64,000 bases of DNA from positions 174,280 to 238,279 of the forward strand of contig NW_017804465.1 in the NCBI RefSeq assembly GCF_001625305.1, read 5' to 3'. Numbering within the stretch: the stretch's first letter is position 1; every line of letters begins with the position of its first letter. The translations under genes and the position numbers were made by a program. Shown piece after piece: positions 25,444-36,834 of the stretch. This DNA is from Branchiostoma belcheri. Its lineage: Eukaryota; Chordata; Leptocardii; Amphioxiformes; Branchiostomatidae. The notes under the pieces were generated by a model. The model worked only from the letters and a program-made list of their open reading frames with translations. It ran no database searches and had not been told where the DNA came from.

Positions 25444-26549
25444 GATATGTACTGGATGGGTGGCTGACCATGGGCAATGGTTGTCACTAGCACAGGTTTG
25501 ACTGTATATTGTGGGTAGACAGTACAGAGCTTAGGGTAAACAGACCGCTTCGCTTCCTCTGACTAACGTTAACCCAGTTTGCATGACATGTAATTGTTTT
25601 CGATCGACCCGTGCTTCAAGGCTTTAGCCGACAAGAATGCGCGGCACGGTCCGGACTCGTCACGACTTTACGCACCGCCGACAAGAGGCAAACATTCTGC
25701 TGATGTTTGTCGTCTCTCCTCACTTCACAGACGAGCTCCTCCATTGACTCTACTTCCTGTGAAACGTGTAAGGCCCCACGGACTGGATTTTATGGATCCT
25801 GCATCCTAAAAGGGTGCAGGATTTTAAACATTAAACCAGTAATTAGTACTAGAAAAAACACTAGGAAATAGAAATCCCTCTGATTGGTGATGGTACACTG
25901 CTGTAGAAGTCTGTTTCACTGCTGCAATGTTCTGTTCTTTTCTCCCAGACTTTGTTATGATTTTATGGTTTAATTGGGCCCTGTATTTTCAGGTACCATT
26001 TTCACCCTTTTGACTCTCCGCAGCATTTTCTTACTAAATCTGTTTTAAAGGATGAAAAACCATCGGAAATGCAAGTCAGAATGAGCCAATAGACACATAA
26101 TATCTACATCGTAGCAGTCACTGACGGCAATATTTCACGGTTTTATTCCGAACGTCTTAGCTCACTGCAGGAGAAAGAATCATCCTTTGATTGCAGAGGA
26201 AGAGGATTTTCCTTGTGACACAGCTGTTGTTCCACATGTCATTTCCACGCCTCGCCTCCCAATGTCTCTACTTGAAGTTGTCATATGACGACGTTATCCA
26301 CTTGTCACAATGAATGGTCTCTTTCTAAAAGTGCCACCAGATTTGACCATGGCCCCAAAGTCCCATTTTGCAGCTCTTACCAACACATCAATCTATTTCT
26401 TTGATTCTCTCACATTTTAAAGAAAAAATTAGAAGGTTAAGATGAAAACAGCCCCAGAGCTTGTTGAAAATCTAGCTCTATAAAGTATTTATTAAATTTT
26501 ACAAAATCTGTGGAATGATTGACATAACAGGTGTCAGCCCTGAGACCAG

Positions 26550-26640
26550 ACTGTAGGGTTTTAACCACATGTACTCTTTTCGATAAGTCTTTAACATGCT
26601 CAAGGTGTGACTCTCCTCAAACAGGGGATCTCAAACTCCC
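26550..26640 (-). repeat. SINE family A body fragment
   Basis: Reverse-complement match to the gaggagagtcacacc...agcatgtt body of family A. A plus-strand tail fragment (gcaacttgtac...gtgtgttatgcct) follows at 26708-26775. Confidence 0.5.
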
Positions 26641-26908
26641 TAACACTGTTAGTAAAATTTGTCAAACAAGTTACAGACTTTCCTCTCAGACTCTGTTTTC
26701 AAATTGATTAGTCTAGTCCTGTGCAACTTGTACAAATCTTGTGTGTTATGCCTTCAGGTGGTTTGCTGGTTTATGTGCGATTCAAACATACAAGAAATGT
26801 TCAGGTTCGGTATCAAATTCTTTTTATCGCCAAGAACCAACAAATTAAACATGGCCCACCCACACTCGACCGTACTCAATTGTTCCACATGACAGTGTTA
26901 TCAGACCT

Positions 26909-27244
26909 CTACAATAAACGGATGGGTGCTTGCAAAAGACTTTCCCCAAACCGTGTCACAAGAAATGCCCACGATCGTAGCGCATGGTTGACCCTGCGTG
27001 GGGAACATTTGGAGATACCCTGCATGGGGGAAGATGACGGATGGACGCTTGTGACATAATTGTCCATGCCGGGTAGCTTGTGTCCTACGATAAGGCCGTA
27101 CAATTTACACGCTGTCATCTCCTGGAGCCCAGCCAAGCTCCGAAAGAACGCGTCCGGCTCTGCTTTCACAGCACTGAACGCATCTTGGAGGGTGTCCAAA
27201 GTTAGGCTAGACAGTTTAATGGACTGGAACTCAATTGAAATGGA
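26909..27244 (-). CDS. Candidate exon of unknown gene, possibly a relic
   Basis: I do not recognise this protein. After a good acceptor (CTCTTACCCTGCACAG, AG at 27245-27246) the frame stays open for 111 codons to TAG at 26909. The first 55 or so residues look protein-like (for example LTLDTLQDAFSAVKAEPDAF) and are more GC-rich than the flanks. The later part is less convincing, and a donor near the PMQ codons (G|GTATCT, about 27020) could end the exon earlier. A degenerate partial copy of the same segment, TAACTTTGG-ACTCTCCAAG in the same orientation, lies near 27560-27610. It could be a duplicated exon, a decayed retrocopy, or a repeat that is open by chance. No upstream or downstream partner exon was found. 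Confidence 0.3.
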   Translation of the reverse strand, partial: SISIEFQSIKLSSLTLDTLQDAFSAVKAEPDAFFRSLAGLQEMTACKLYGLIVGHKLPGMDNYVTSVHPSSSPMQGISKCSPRRVNHALRSWAFLVTRFGESLLQAPIRLL

Positions 27245-28589
27245 CTGTGCAGGGTAAGAGTAAGCTGTAAGAATATTTTGCTTGCTTTTTCGTGCCAAAC
27301 CCCAAAGCTGGGAGATATGAGTAGTATGACATTGCTTTGGGCTATCTAAGTGCACTCCTGTCCCTGTTGCCAAGAAAAAATGGATGTACTTAAAGTTTTG
27401 AAAAGTACCAAGGGCAAGTAATCGTTCGACTAAATATAGCCGTAGGCTTCATATATTGATGTTCTGTATATATATATAGGTTTAGAGACATTTACACTCA
27501 TTTTTCACCAGAAGTCATGTTTAGTACTTTAGACCTAATGGCTCTGCTGTGTCAATGGTGAATATTCTTGGAGAGTATCCAAAGTTACGGGAAACATTCC
27601 AACACTAACTGACTGGAGGGGTCTACATGCTTTTTTCCGTGAGGCGTAGCGAGCCTTTTTAATTAACCGTTACTCGTACCTAGGCGCTTGAATTCATCTT
27701 TAAGCATTGTCTGACTCAGCAAATTCTTTTCAAAGCTTTTAAAATTGGTCACTTTAATTCCAAGTAGAATGTTTTTTGTTATCCTAAATTAATCGTTATG
27801 AGTATTACTGAATTTTAACCCTTCGTATGGTGTAGTCGAGCACCAGATTGCCCAAAAATTTACCTGGTCCATTAAGTATTGTCAGGATCCCCCTAGAAGA
27901 GCCCCTCCTCGACTGTTTGAAATGAACTGTATAACACAGGGCAAAGGTGTAAAAAAAGCATTACTGCTAATCCTATACCCATATATAGGAGGAACATAAT
28001 ATTGCAGTGCCTTAGGCCTGCCAATTTTTTGCAGTCTGTTCTAGTTGGAAAAATGGATCATTCAGAGTTTTAGGATACGTTTTCAACTTGATATAACATT
28101 GCAGCTTTGGATTTTGTAAAATATACAAACTTGCTGTAATAAAAAATATTGGAGACTCTAGAAATCACTCTAGTGGTATTGCTTTGGGCTGTGTCAATAC
28201 AGTCTGTCCTGAAGAAAAGAAAAGGTAGCTCTAATTCATTGACACCCTGAAGTATGCTTTAATACTCAGATTGATTGATGGTACCATTGTGGCTGAAGTA
28301 TTTCCTTAGTGAAGCTCTATCCAATTTTTTTAGCTTCTTTCTTTGAAAGAAAAGACCGACTGGGAAACTTAGAAGCCATTTTGCTCTCCTGAGCCTGTTT
28401 AGTTATGAAATCCACACTCTGTCGCCTGAGCCTGATTGATCCAGCAAAATCCAGGAAGAGATCAGCAGGCAAAGGAGATTAGACGACATCACGCTGTGAC
28501 TGAGTTTCCTGGGAATTTGGATTTTCTCTCAATGCTTCTGATTTCTCAGGTGTTTCCTGGCACGCACACCTTTCTTCCAGCAGGGGGCT

Positions 28590-28785
28590 TGGAAATGGCA
28601 CTTAACACAACTTTCCTCCCTTCACCCAGGTATAAAATGTGTACCTGACTTCAGTTGTGGAGGTAAAAGCCAGCGGAAGGAGAGGGATGGGCCCCGCCGT
28701 TAAAGATACCCTGCCCTAGACACAGCAGACTAACAACCCACTGCCCCCATGGCCTTAAAAAGGCTATAGGACTACCTTTACCTTC
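28590..28785 (+). repeat. SINE, family C, 5'-truncated
   Basis: Shares aggtataaaatgtgtacctg, ggaggtaaaagccagcgg and gcagactaacaacccactgccc with the copy at 1405. The tRNA-like head is missing. Confidence 0.6.
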
Positions 28786-29624
28786 AACTCCTCTTCCATT
28801 AGGTGGTTTGATGATAGATGACCCGGCCTTGGTACCAGATGGCTTTCCATTTGCTCTTAGTGCACACGCAGTTGTTGAATGTTCACAGAGAGAAATACAG
28901 TGTTACATGCTCTTGGCATTGAACACTTTTGTAGGTAAAATCAATGTGAGGAGCCTCTACAAGACATTGAGCATAGGTTAGGCTTATACATGTACCTTAC
29001 AATGCTACACATGAGGATGTTATACATGCACATTGTATACTGTGTTAAGTGCCATGAGCCTTGTGCTGCTGTATTTTGCTTTTTCTACACTATGTTCGTT
29101 TATTGTTTTACCAGTACATAACACTCAGGTCAGTGACTTGTGCCCTTAATTACATTGACATAAAACAAGCAATAAAATCAACAAAACTTAAGGGAAAAGT
29201 GTGGTGTATGCTGTCTTTAACGATTTCCATTTGGTACATAATTATGGAGTACTCAGGAAAATATTCAACTTGGTGTTAAGTCATAACTCATAAGGAACAA
29301 GGTTGAAATCAATGTATACACTCAACATTAAGTATGGCACACGTGATATTTATTACACACTTACATTTGTACTACATGAACTTGGAATTAAGTACTTTTC
29401 TGGGAACTGAGTATTGGGAAACAAATGTTTTCACTTTACACTAATGTACATGTATGTTACATTGTATCATTAATTGCACACAAGGTGCCTTATAATTCAA
29501 GGTGTCCTTGAACTTGACATTAAGTACTTTTCCAGGAACCGAGGGCTGGATAATTGAACATAAATATTTCAACTCTGTAGAATGTGCCTTGTTTCATTAA
29601 TTGTACTTACTTTTTTACACGCAC

Positions 29625-29662
29625 ACATAGATCTATGTATGTGTGTGTGTGTGTGTGTGTGT
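29625..29662. repeat. Palindrome plus (TG)n
   Basis: A perfect 14 bp palindrome, ACATAGATCTATGT (29625-29638), is followed by a (TG)n run at 29641-29662. The flanking ACACGCACAC makes the whole a longer imperfect hairpin. Confidence 0.85.
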
Positions 29663-29727
29663 AAAAGAGGAAGTACAATGAGGGTTATAATAATTACGTT
29701 CCAGGATGAGCTTGAACTTGAAATTAA

Positions 29728-29801
29728 CCTATAGCAGACTGAAGTAGTCATTTGCCTGCCAATTTTCCATTGGTTTTGGGGGTTAGGCAGCAGGGATAAG
29801 G
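29728..29801. mobile_element. TTAA-flanked hairpin MITE (piggyBac-like target site)
   Basis: A 74 bp foldback with CCT... and ...AGG ends between TTAA copies at 29724-29727 and 29802-29805. It interrupts the third unit of a local tandem repeat, which reads through once the element is removed. Confidence 0.7.
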
Positions 29802-31065
29802 TTAAGTGCATTTCTCGGAACAGACGAGGGAAATAGAAGTAATCCTATGCACTCTACAAAACTGTGATATACAGTGTTATAATCCTATAATGACTTTAAT
29901 TTTCCTCCAGTGTTCATTTTGGAATACCTTCAATCCAAGTTATCAATTCTAAGAGGAGATGTAATCCTTGTTTCTAGTTCCCAGGGTACTAATCATGTAT
30001 CTTTCCACACAAAAGAAACTTAAATTCAACTCTCTTGACAATAGGTAATTATCACCTGCTAACATCCACAGGGTAAACCAGCCGTAACTGCACATATATT
30101 TCCTTCTCTCCCTCGTAAAATACTGAGAGAAGCAGTTTCGTCTTGGGAGGTTGAAACATCCGTGCTTTCAAGACATCTCAAGGGTACGAGAAGACTCAGC
30201 AATTTGAAACCTCTCAAGGTTTCTATATGTGACAAGACCCCATCTGTGATCGCAGTCTAAGTGCTGCCTGGCCCTTTGTGGTGTACTTTACAGCAATCCT
30301 TCATAGCATACTGCTTTCCTTACTAGTGGCAGAATATGCTGGTGACACGGTATAACCTTCTCCCAGCTAATGCCAAGGTCACAATTCCCAACGAAAAGTA
30401 TAGCTTAAAAACTATTTCTTGTCACTATGTCTTGTGTGTCACTAATTCTTGATATGTCAATTGTTAATTTTTTGTTCCCACAAAAAGCCTGGCCAGTACC
30501 TGGCTTGGAAATGTGACCTTAGGATAAAGAAGCCTTTGGCATCAAATTTGAATTATATATAATGACATGATTAGCATGAAAACACTGTACCTTAATTGGT
30601 ACATCATCAATTCTTTAGAGAGAAAATAAAATGAAATTCAACTTTTCTTTCTGGTTTTGTTTCTCTCCTGACCTCTTGTTGCATTTCTTCTAAAAAATGG
30701 CAGAAAATCAACAAAATGAATTGGTGTGGCCTAATGGGCAACTAATTCAGCTCAAGGGACTTTCATTTCGTGAGTTACACACTGTCAGAGAGATCATGCT
30801 GGAGTGTGCATCTTTCTATAAGAGGTGAAATAAGGTTACAGAAGTCACTGCCCTGGTAAGGACACACCAACTTAATTTATTGGTTCTCAAATTGAAAAAG
30901 ATAATGCTTCGTCCACATCAATTTGATTTGATGGCTCTTAAAAATATATTTACGCCACAGGAAGTAAATTTTATGGACGCCACCCCCCGGAGAAAACGTG
31001 GGCCAAAAAATGAAATGAAAACAAAACTTTGAGGACCGGGTTGATGCCTTGGCGCTCTCAGTTTT

Positions 31066-31295
31066 ATTCACGAGTTTCCCATCCCCAGAATGCATAGCGC
31101 CTGGCGGGTCATTTGCATGTCTTGTTGATGTTAAACAGTTTGTTTTTCTGTGTGGTTTGAGGTTTTGGGGCATTTTATGCTCAACATTAATACATTTACT
31201 ATGGGTTGAATCTGACAACAAGTAGAGAATACCTTCCTGCGATATGCAAATGACCCCCAGGTGCTATGCATTCTGGGGATGGGAAACTCGTGAAT
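31066..31295. repeat. Long inverted repeat (56/55 bp arms)
   Basis: The left arm 31066-31121 and right arm 31241-31295 are about 93 percent complementary by eye, around a 119 bp loop. Both arms carry ATTTGCAT/ATGCAAAT and ATGCAT. Small open frames on either strand come from the same arms and are not genes. Confidence 0.85.
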
Positions 31296-32212
31296 GTAGT
31301 GAAATTCAATATAATCCTCCCTACCCTCTGCTTTTAGAAAATTATGCCAGCTTGCTGTATCTTAACTACTGCTCTGAAATTTCTGAGAATCAACGAAATA
31401 GTTTGGTTTGGCCTAATCCTAGTTTACCAATGAACGACTCCTGTCTCAATATTTCTCAATCTAATAGATATTGATTTCATTTAAAAGTATCTATCAAGTC
31501 TAAAGCAGGTTCCCAAAGGACCATTGAGTTACACGTGCACTCCGCTTAAATTACGCTCCTTTACGCTCGCACCACCCGTTATTTGTCAGCTGGCTCTGCA
31601 TGGTTGATGCATTGGTCAAACAGAAAGATTGGCCTCAATAGATCATACATCATATTCAATATCACCTTATTACGGAGAGCTTGCGCTGCCTGATACTGCC
31701 AGCCTTGGTAAAAGGGACGGAGCGTTTATCATCTGCAGCACTCAATTGGCAGTCGTTACCAACCACTTGTTGGAGACAGCTATAAAGGCCACACCAAGTT
31801 GATTTGTGGTTCTCAGATTCAAAGCTGCGTTATGTAACATGTTTGCACACAAAATTGATAGAGTTTAATTGAAAATCTTTTTATGTGATCGTCATTTACT
31901 TCCACTTTCCGGCATATTTGTGCAATTATCTCACATTACTGACATTTATGGTTGGTGCTAAAACAGCCCCAACGAGGCAAACTCATAATGTTGTACCATC
32001 AGAAAATACCAGCCTGTACTGTAAATATGGCTGACAGCTCTGTTTTCATCTTTTAAATACACTTGTAGGACATGATATTTTGGTACCTCCACTCCCTGAT
32101 TGACACTATACAATGGGGGGGGGGTTACATTTGTGTTCTTTGTAAATGAAATGGCCAGAAAATTGACTTTTTGTATGGTCTTAATGTTACATATTATTGA
32201 TGCAGCTTTAAA

Positions 32213-32540
32213 AGGAATAATGCTGAACAGGAACATCAAGAACATGGATACAGTCAGAGCAGAAATTCTGTACTTTGTTTCACACAGTTTCAGGGAATGA
32301 GCATACCATACTAACCATAGTCTTCAGTTGGCAGTAGTTGGTACTAACCACCTGTTGAAGCCAGCAGAGGCCACAAAAATTTGACTTGTGTTTCTCAGAT
32401 TTACAAGGAATAATGCTGAAGTGAAACAGACAACAGGGTTTGAGGAGAAGTCTGAAGTATGGTTCACACAGTTTTAGTAGTCATCTTAAGTCTAACATTG
32501 GCAGTGGTTGGTACCAACCACCTGTTGGAGCCAGCTGATA
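32213..32540. repeat. Tandem duplication of about 180 bp
   Basis: Two units share aggaataatgctgaa, ttcacacagttt and ttggcagt-gttggtac, then accacctgttg-agccagc. A further copy of the last segment is at 31746-31790. Two of the three are followed directly by a MITE-type GGCCACA end. Confidence 0.65.
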
Positions 32541-32859
32541 TCAAATAAAGCTCTATTTTGTTTTGTCGTTTTCATCTCTCCATATCAAACTTTATGCATC
32601 TTCTTTGCTTAGTAGGTCGTGTTTTTACATTCTCACATCAAGTTTGAGGTCTCAAAAGATTTTTGACTGTGCTGCCATTCTAGCTGCTTCCATAGCCTGG
32701 ATGCAGTCATGTTTAGTGTTCTGGGGCTCTGATAATCGCTCCCTCATACAATTTTGTAGGAAGAAAGTATGGAAGCCCCAGCAGACTGTATAGAATGGCA
32801 CCCAAGCTACTGTTCTGTTTACAATGCAGTCACTAAATCCCTTTTCCTCATTTTGGCAA

Positions 32860-32970
32860 GTTAGGAGTGGCCAACTGTACTCCTTTAGCTGACCAACTCC
32901 CCTGGCAAGTTACGTCTATTTGGCCAATTTCTACTCCTTCCAGCTGCTTCTAAAGCCTGATAGAGGCTAA
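32860..32970. mobile_element. Foldback element, half copy
   Basis: Retains tggccaatttctactccttc then CAGCTGCTTCTAAAGCC then TGATAGAGGCTAA, equivalent to the right half of the 63.3 kb element. Confidence 0.4.
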
Positions 32971-35286
32971 ACTCTGAGCCAAACTACCCATGATTCAGTG
33001 ACTTCTGTTTGTCCTTTGAGAACCAACCAAGCAAATAATCAACTGTCTCAAGTGTCCTTAAGTTTATTAACTGTTAGATTAGCCTGTTAAACTGCAGCAA
33101 CTTTGAATGCTTTCCTTATCCTGTTAAAATTGGATTGTTTTTCCTTTGAACTTAGGGAAAGTTTGTGCCCGTTTTGTCACAGTAGAAATTATTACTTTTT
33201 ATTTTGACTGATGAAAATACAAGTCAAACTTACTTTTAGATGTTTCTTTTAGCAGTTTGTGAGGTAATGTTGTTGATAATGGAAGAAATTGGCAGGGTTC
33301 TCTTGAATTGAAATGGCTGATTGCGCTCTACATTAAAGGTCATGCAGCACAGGCCCTCAATAATCAAAGGGTAATTGTCAATTTAAAACTCTGTTTTATC
33401 GACTAGAAAATTAGCTGTTGATTTCCGTCAAACAAGTACTGTAGCGGAAATGTTTTCAACAGTTGCTGAGAGATAATGATGGCTGGAGGAGGCTTCTTGT
33501 GGCAAAGGTCATGACATTCAGGCCCACTTCCCATGACAGGAGCCTTCCTTTGTTGTCTTTACGACTTGAGACAGCGCTGACCCACCGTGGCTACCGGTCA
33601 ACCCAGAAGCCTAGTGTGCGCCTGTGGCTTTCACAAGTTTATGGAACATTGCAGGTGGTGTCATCAGTAACTCAAGATCCTTTCCAAACCTCAAACTTTC
33701 CTATACATGTACATGCTCCACTTTGCTTTGCTTTGCTGAATTTTTTTTACTAGTCATCAATGGAAATTCAGTTCTTTAGTATGTAACAGTATCATGTACT
33801 GTTGGTAACAAGGGTTTCGTGATACCAAGTAGGCATAAAATTGGAAAGACCCTTCTCTAGTTTGAAGGACAAAAGCAATAGCCAAAAAAGACGAGAGGAA
33901 TTCCTTGACTAAAACAGACCATGTTAACAGGTTTTACCTGCCACTTATCATTCCATTCCTTGGGTTCTTTCCAAGATGGAGCAGTTTGACCTTTGTCAGA
34001 GGTCACTGAGTTTGAAACCACAAAATTGAACTGACAGAAGTGCTCAAAGTGGCTCTAATTTCTTTTTCTAATTGCTGGTCTTGCCAAAATATATCAACAA
34101 TCTGTTCCAACTGTTTGGTGTAGTGTACCTATTTGCCATATATGTATAAGCCAGGAAACTGGTTTTTGATGCATTGAAAAAAAAACATATTTTACTCCCA
34201 GTTATGTTTTTAATCCTATATTCCATGAATGTCCACACCAATTCAATTTTAGATTTTTAAAAATCATGCTTATCTGGAAAAACATGATAGCAAAGCCTGA
34301 GGATCAGGTTGTTGCCTTCAATAGCAACTCAATTTTATGGAAGGAGTACAGTCTGCTTTTACAGATTACAGTACATTTCTAAGGAAATACATACTATTAG
34401 GCAAAAATTGAAAATACTGCAAAGTACTAGTATATGGTTTGCCCACCCCAGAGGCCCCACACTGTTCCAATCCAACAGCTCTGCAAACAGTTTTAACTCA
34501 ATACCATCTACAGGCTTGAGAAAAGAAGATTACGTTTTCCCCTTTGACAGGATTTTGCTTCTGCCAGATTAAGGTAATCAGATTTGTTAAGAATAACATC
34601 CCCCTGGAAGAAAGGTATGGCGCCCTGCTAAACTCACCCTCCAAGCAGATGTAAGGAGGATCTTGATTATTTTTAGCATTTTATTTCTGTTTTTGCAACA
34701 TTGGTACTCTTTTCTTTTAAGAGGAAGGGAGCATTTAGAAAATTAGATACTAATAATTTTATGATAACACAAAAATATAGTAATGGAACAAAACCATTCT
34801 AGTCTAAATGGGGAAGGGTCAGTTAGTTCTCCATTCATCGCCTCTTTTCCTTGCACTGAGCAAACATTTCAATAAGAAACACTTGAAGAGAGTACCAATG
34901 TTGCAAAAACAGGTGTAAAACAATCAGCCGTATCCTTACATCTGCTTAGAGATTATAAGCTAAACTCGCCGACCAGAAAATCTAACCACCTTGAGGGCCC
35001 TGGGAAAAGGAAAATATTGATAATTCAGTGAGACGGAGAGAAAGGAGTTGGAAGTGAAGTATGTACAACTTTTATTAACATAACAAAGACAAGACGGCAT
35101 GAGGCAGGCTTGAGTGCGTATGGAATGAGAGGAATTGATGTAACGGTGCTCGTCTTTTAGCATAACAAAAGTCGCTTAACCCTGTCACAACAAACCTCCA
35201 TTGTCCCTTGCTCTACAGTCGAGCTGGCTTTCTTCCTGCATCCTCTATTTCATAGCTCACATAAAAATTCTGCACGACACAAATAA

Positions 35287-35520
35287 GGCCACACCAATTA
35301 ATTTGTCGGTTCTCAGATCTTAAGAAAAGTATGCTCACCTGGAATGACATAGATTAGTTTAAAAAAACTTAAGATTTATGTATCTTGTTGATACCTTGGT
35401 GCACTGTTTTATAGAGTGAATACTGTCATATTCAAGATTTTCTCCCCTGTGTTACTGTATGATATCCACTTTTTTCACCATGAATTGTCCAAGAACCAAG
35501 GAAATAAAATTGGTGTGGCC
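35287..35520. mobile_element. Harbinger-like MITE, short subfamily
   Basis: A 234 bp element with ends GGCCACACCAATTAATTTGT and AAATAAAATTGGTGTGGCC. The flanks are TAA on the left and TTA on the right, so the target duplication is imperfect or mutated. Confidence 0.72.
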
Positions 35521-35797
35521 TTAATTTAATTCTTCAACAGACAGTGTTTGTAAGACGAATATCATGCTATAAACAAGGCGTCAAATTTATCCACAATTTC
35601 ATATCATTCAAATTCAATGACGACATTTAAGCTTTCATCACAAAAAAATAGAGTGGATTCAAGTACTAATTTGCAACCTAGTAGGCGTAGTGCGTCACAA
35701 AAATAGTGTGCCTGTACAATTTTCAGTTTATCCGACATATCAAATCTGATCTTTTAACATCTTTCTTTCACAGTATTCTTTAAATATTATTCATAAT

Positions 35798-35803
35798 TTT
35801 ATT
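35798..35803 (-). terminator. Candidate polyadenylation signal of the protocadherin gene
   Basis: AATAAA on the minus strand, 373 bases downstream of the stop codon. A second AATAAA lies at 35071-35076. No downstream GU-rich element was demonstrated, and vertebrate delta-protocadherins often have long 3' UTRs, so which signal is used is unknown. Confidence 0.25.
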
Positions 35804-36175
35804 AACAATGAGCCTTGACTTGCAGCGGAACCCTTGTGGGATGTAAGTATTCGTGTGGTGAACAGCAGATTGAAGAGAGGCAATGCTTTGGTCCAACAAT
35901 ACAAAGCAAACATTACAATAAACTCTGCACATCATATATTACATTTCCACTGCTTTGAGCACTTAGTGCCTCTTCAATGTTCACAAGTAACAGCGATTCT
36001 TTTGAAAGTCCGGCAGATGTAGGTATATGTAATGCTGACCAGCGATTTTGATGATTTTCATCCCCGTGGCATTGAGGTGAGAGCTTTTCCAAGTGGCGGC
36101 CCATTAAAACTTTCTTTTATACATTTCACATAGGCCCAGTAAGACCAGTCTCTGTTATGTGTACATGTGCAAGGG

Positions 36176-36834
36176 CTATAGCGTGCTCGTAGGACTTTGC
36201 CGTACAGCGTCCAAAATATCCACCACGTCCCGACCATGGTACAAGCTCGGTTCGTGGCTGTCCTCGGAACTTGTAGTGCTCAGTCGACTGTTCATGGTAC
36301 TCCTGATGGTACCGTGTGGATCAAACGTGCTCAAGCACAGCGGCTTCTTGCTCATCCTCGGCCCCTCGTGGCCTGTAAATCTTGGGTCGTCGTAGTAAGG
36401 AACGTATTTTATGTTTTCCTCGGGATTCCCCTGCGCGTCCAGGTTTTTGTGACTCGGGGAAGTGTACGCATGGCCCGAAGGTGATGGCCTCTGGTCCGAG
36501 AAAGTCACGTGGTGGTTCTTCCTGCTGTTGTTTTCTCGCGGTTGGTTCGCGATGTGGTTCATCATCTCGTTGTGCAGGTCCTTGACACGACCCAGGATTT
36601 TCAGGTTGTCGGGGCTGTGGAGTTTGTGGTTGGGGGACAAGGTTTTGGCGTGGGGTTTGGCGTTACTCGGGTGAGTAGGGGAAGAACGGCTGTTTCCAGT
36701 GGTGCTGGTGTTGGGGATGTGGTTGTTGGGTGGAACTGGCATCCAGCATCGATCGGAATGTCCAAGGATGCGACACTCCGAGGTGCATCGGGACAGGACG
36801 GTAGTAGGGGGCGGCGGCGGCGGCAGGTCTGGTT
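36176..36834 (-). CDS. Delta-type protocadherin, terminal coding exon (cytoplasmic tail)
   Basis: Last coding exon of a delta-protocadherin-like cell-adhesion receptor; it encodes cytoplasmic tail that would lie under the plasma membrane. The acceptor is TTTCTTTTGTGTCACAG at 36835 upward, and the TAG stop is at 36176-36178. Two leading bases (AA) complete a Glu codon with the G left by the exon at 53319-53517; 218 further residues follow. Visible motifs: a proline run near the start; two Cys followed by GHSDRCWMP (36737-36763), which I recall as a hallmark of delta-protocadherin tails; HHVTFS (36497-36514), resembling the CM3 RRVTF motif of delta-1 members; and LSTFDP (36317-36334), which fits the WIRS consensus (hydrophobic-x-S/T-F-x-x) that recruits the WAVE actin regulator in delta-2 members. 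The C-terminus, STL, could be a class I PDZ ligand. Delta-1 versus delta-2 assignment is unresolved. Open frames on the plus strand here are shadows. Confidence 0.88.

Larger units (their letters stand above)
20448..26549. other. No convincing gene
   Basis: Repeats as listed. GC-richer stretches at about 23480-23740 and 25600-25800 contain short frames on both strands without splice-compatible ends or a recognisable family. Confidence 0.45.
29379..29825. repeat. Diverged tandem repeat keyed by GAACTTGRAATTAAGT
   Basis: Units near 29379, 29509 and 29712 share gaacttg-aattaagtacttttc-ggaac-gag. The third is split by the hairpin MITE at 29728-29801. Confidence 0.65.
27245..36175. other. Downstream flank of the protocadherin gene, no gene seen
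   Basis: Likely includes the protocadherin 3' UTR at its right end. Otherwise it holds SINE, MITE and tandem repeats, the octamer-bearing hairpin at 31.1 kb, and a poly-G run near 32120. Short frames near 33463 and 34309 are unsupported. Confidence 0.45.
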
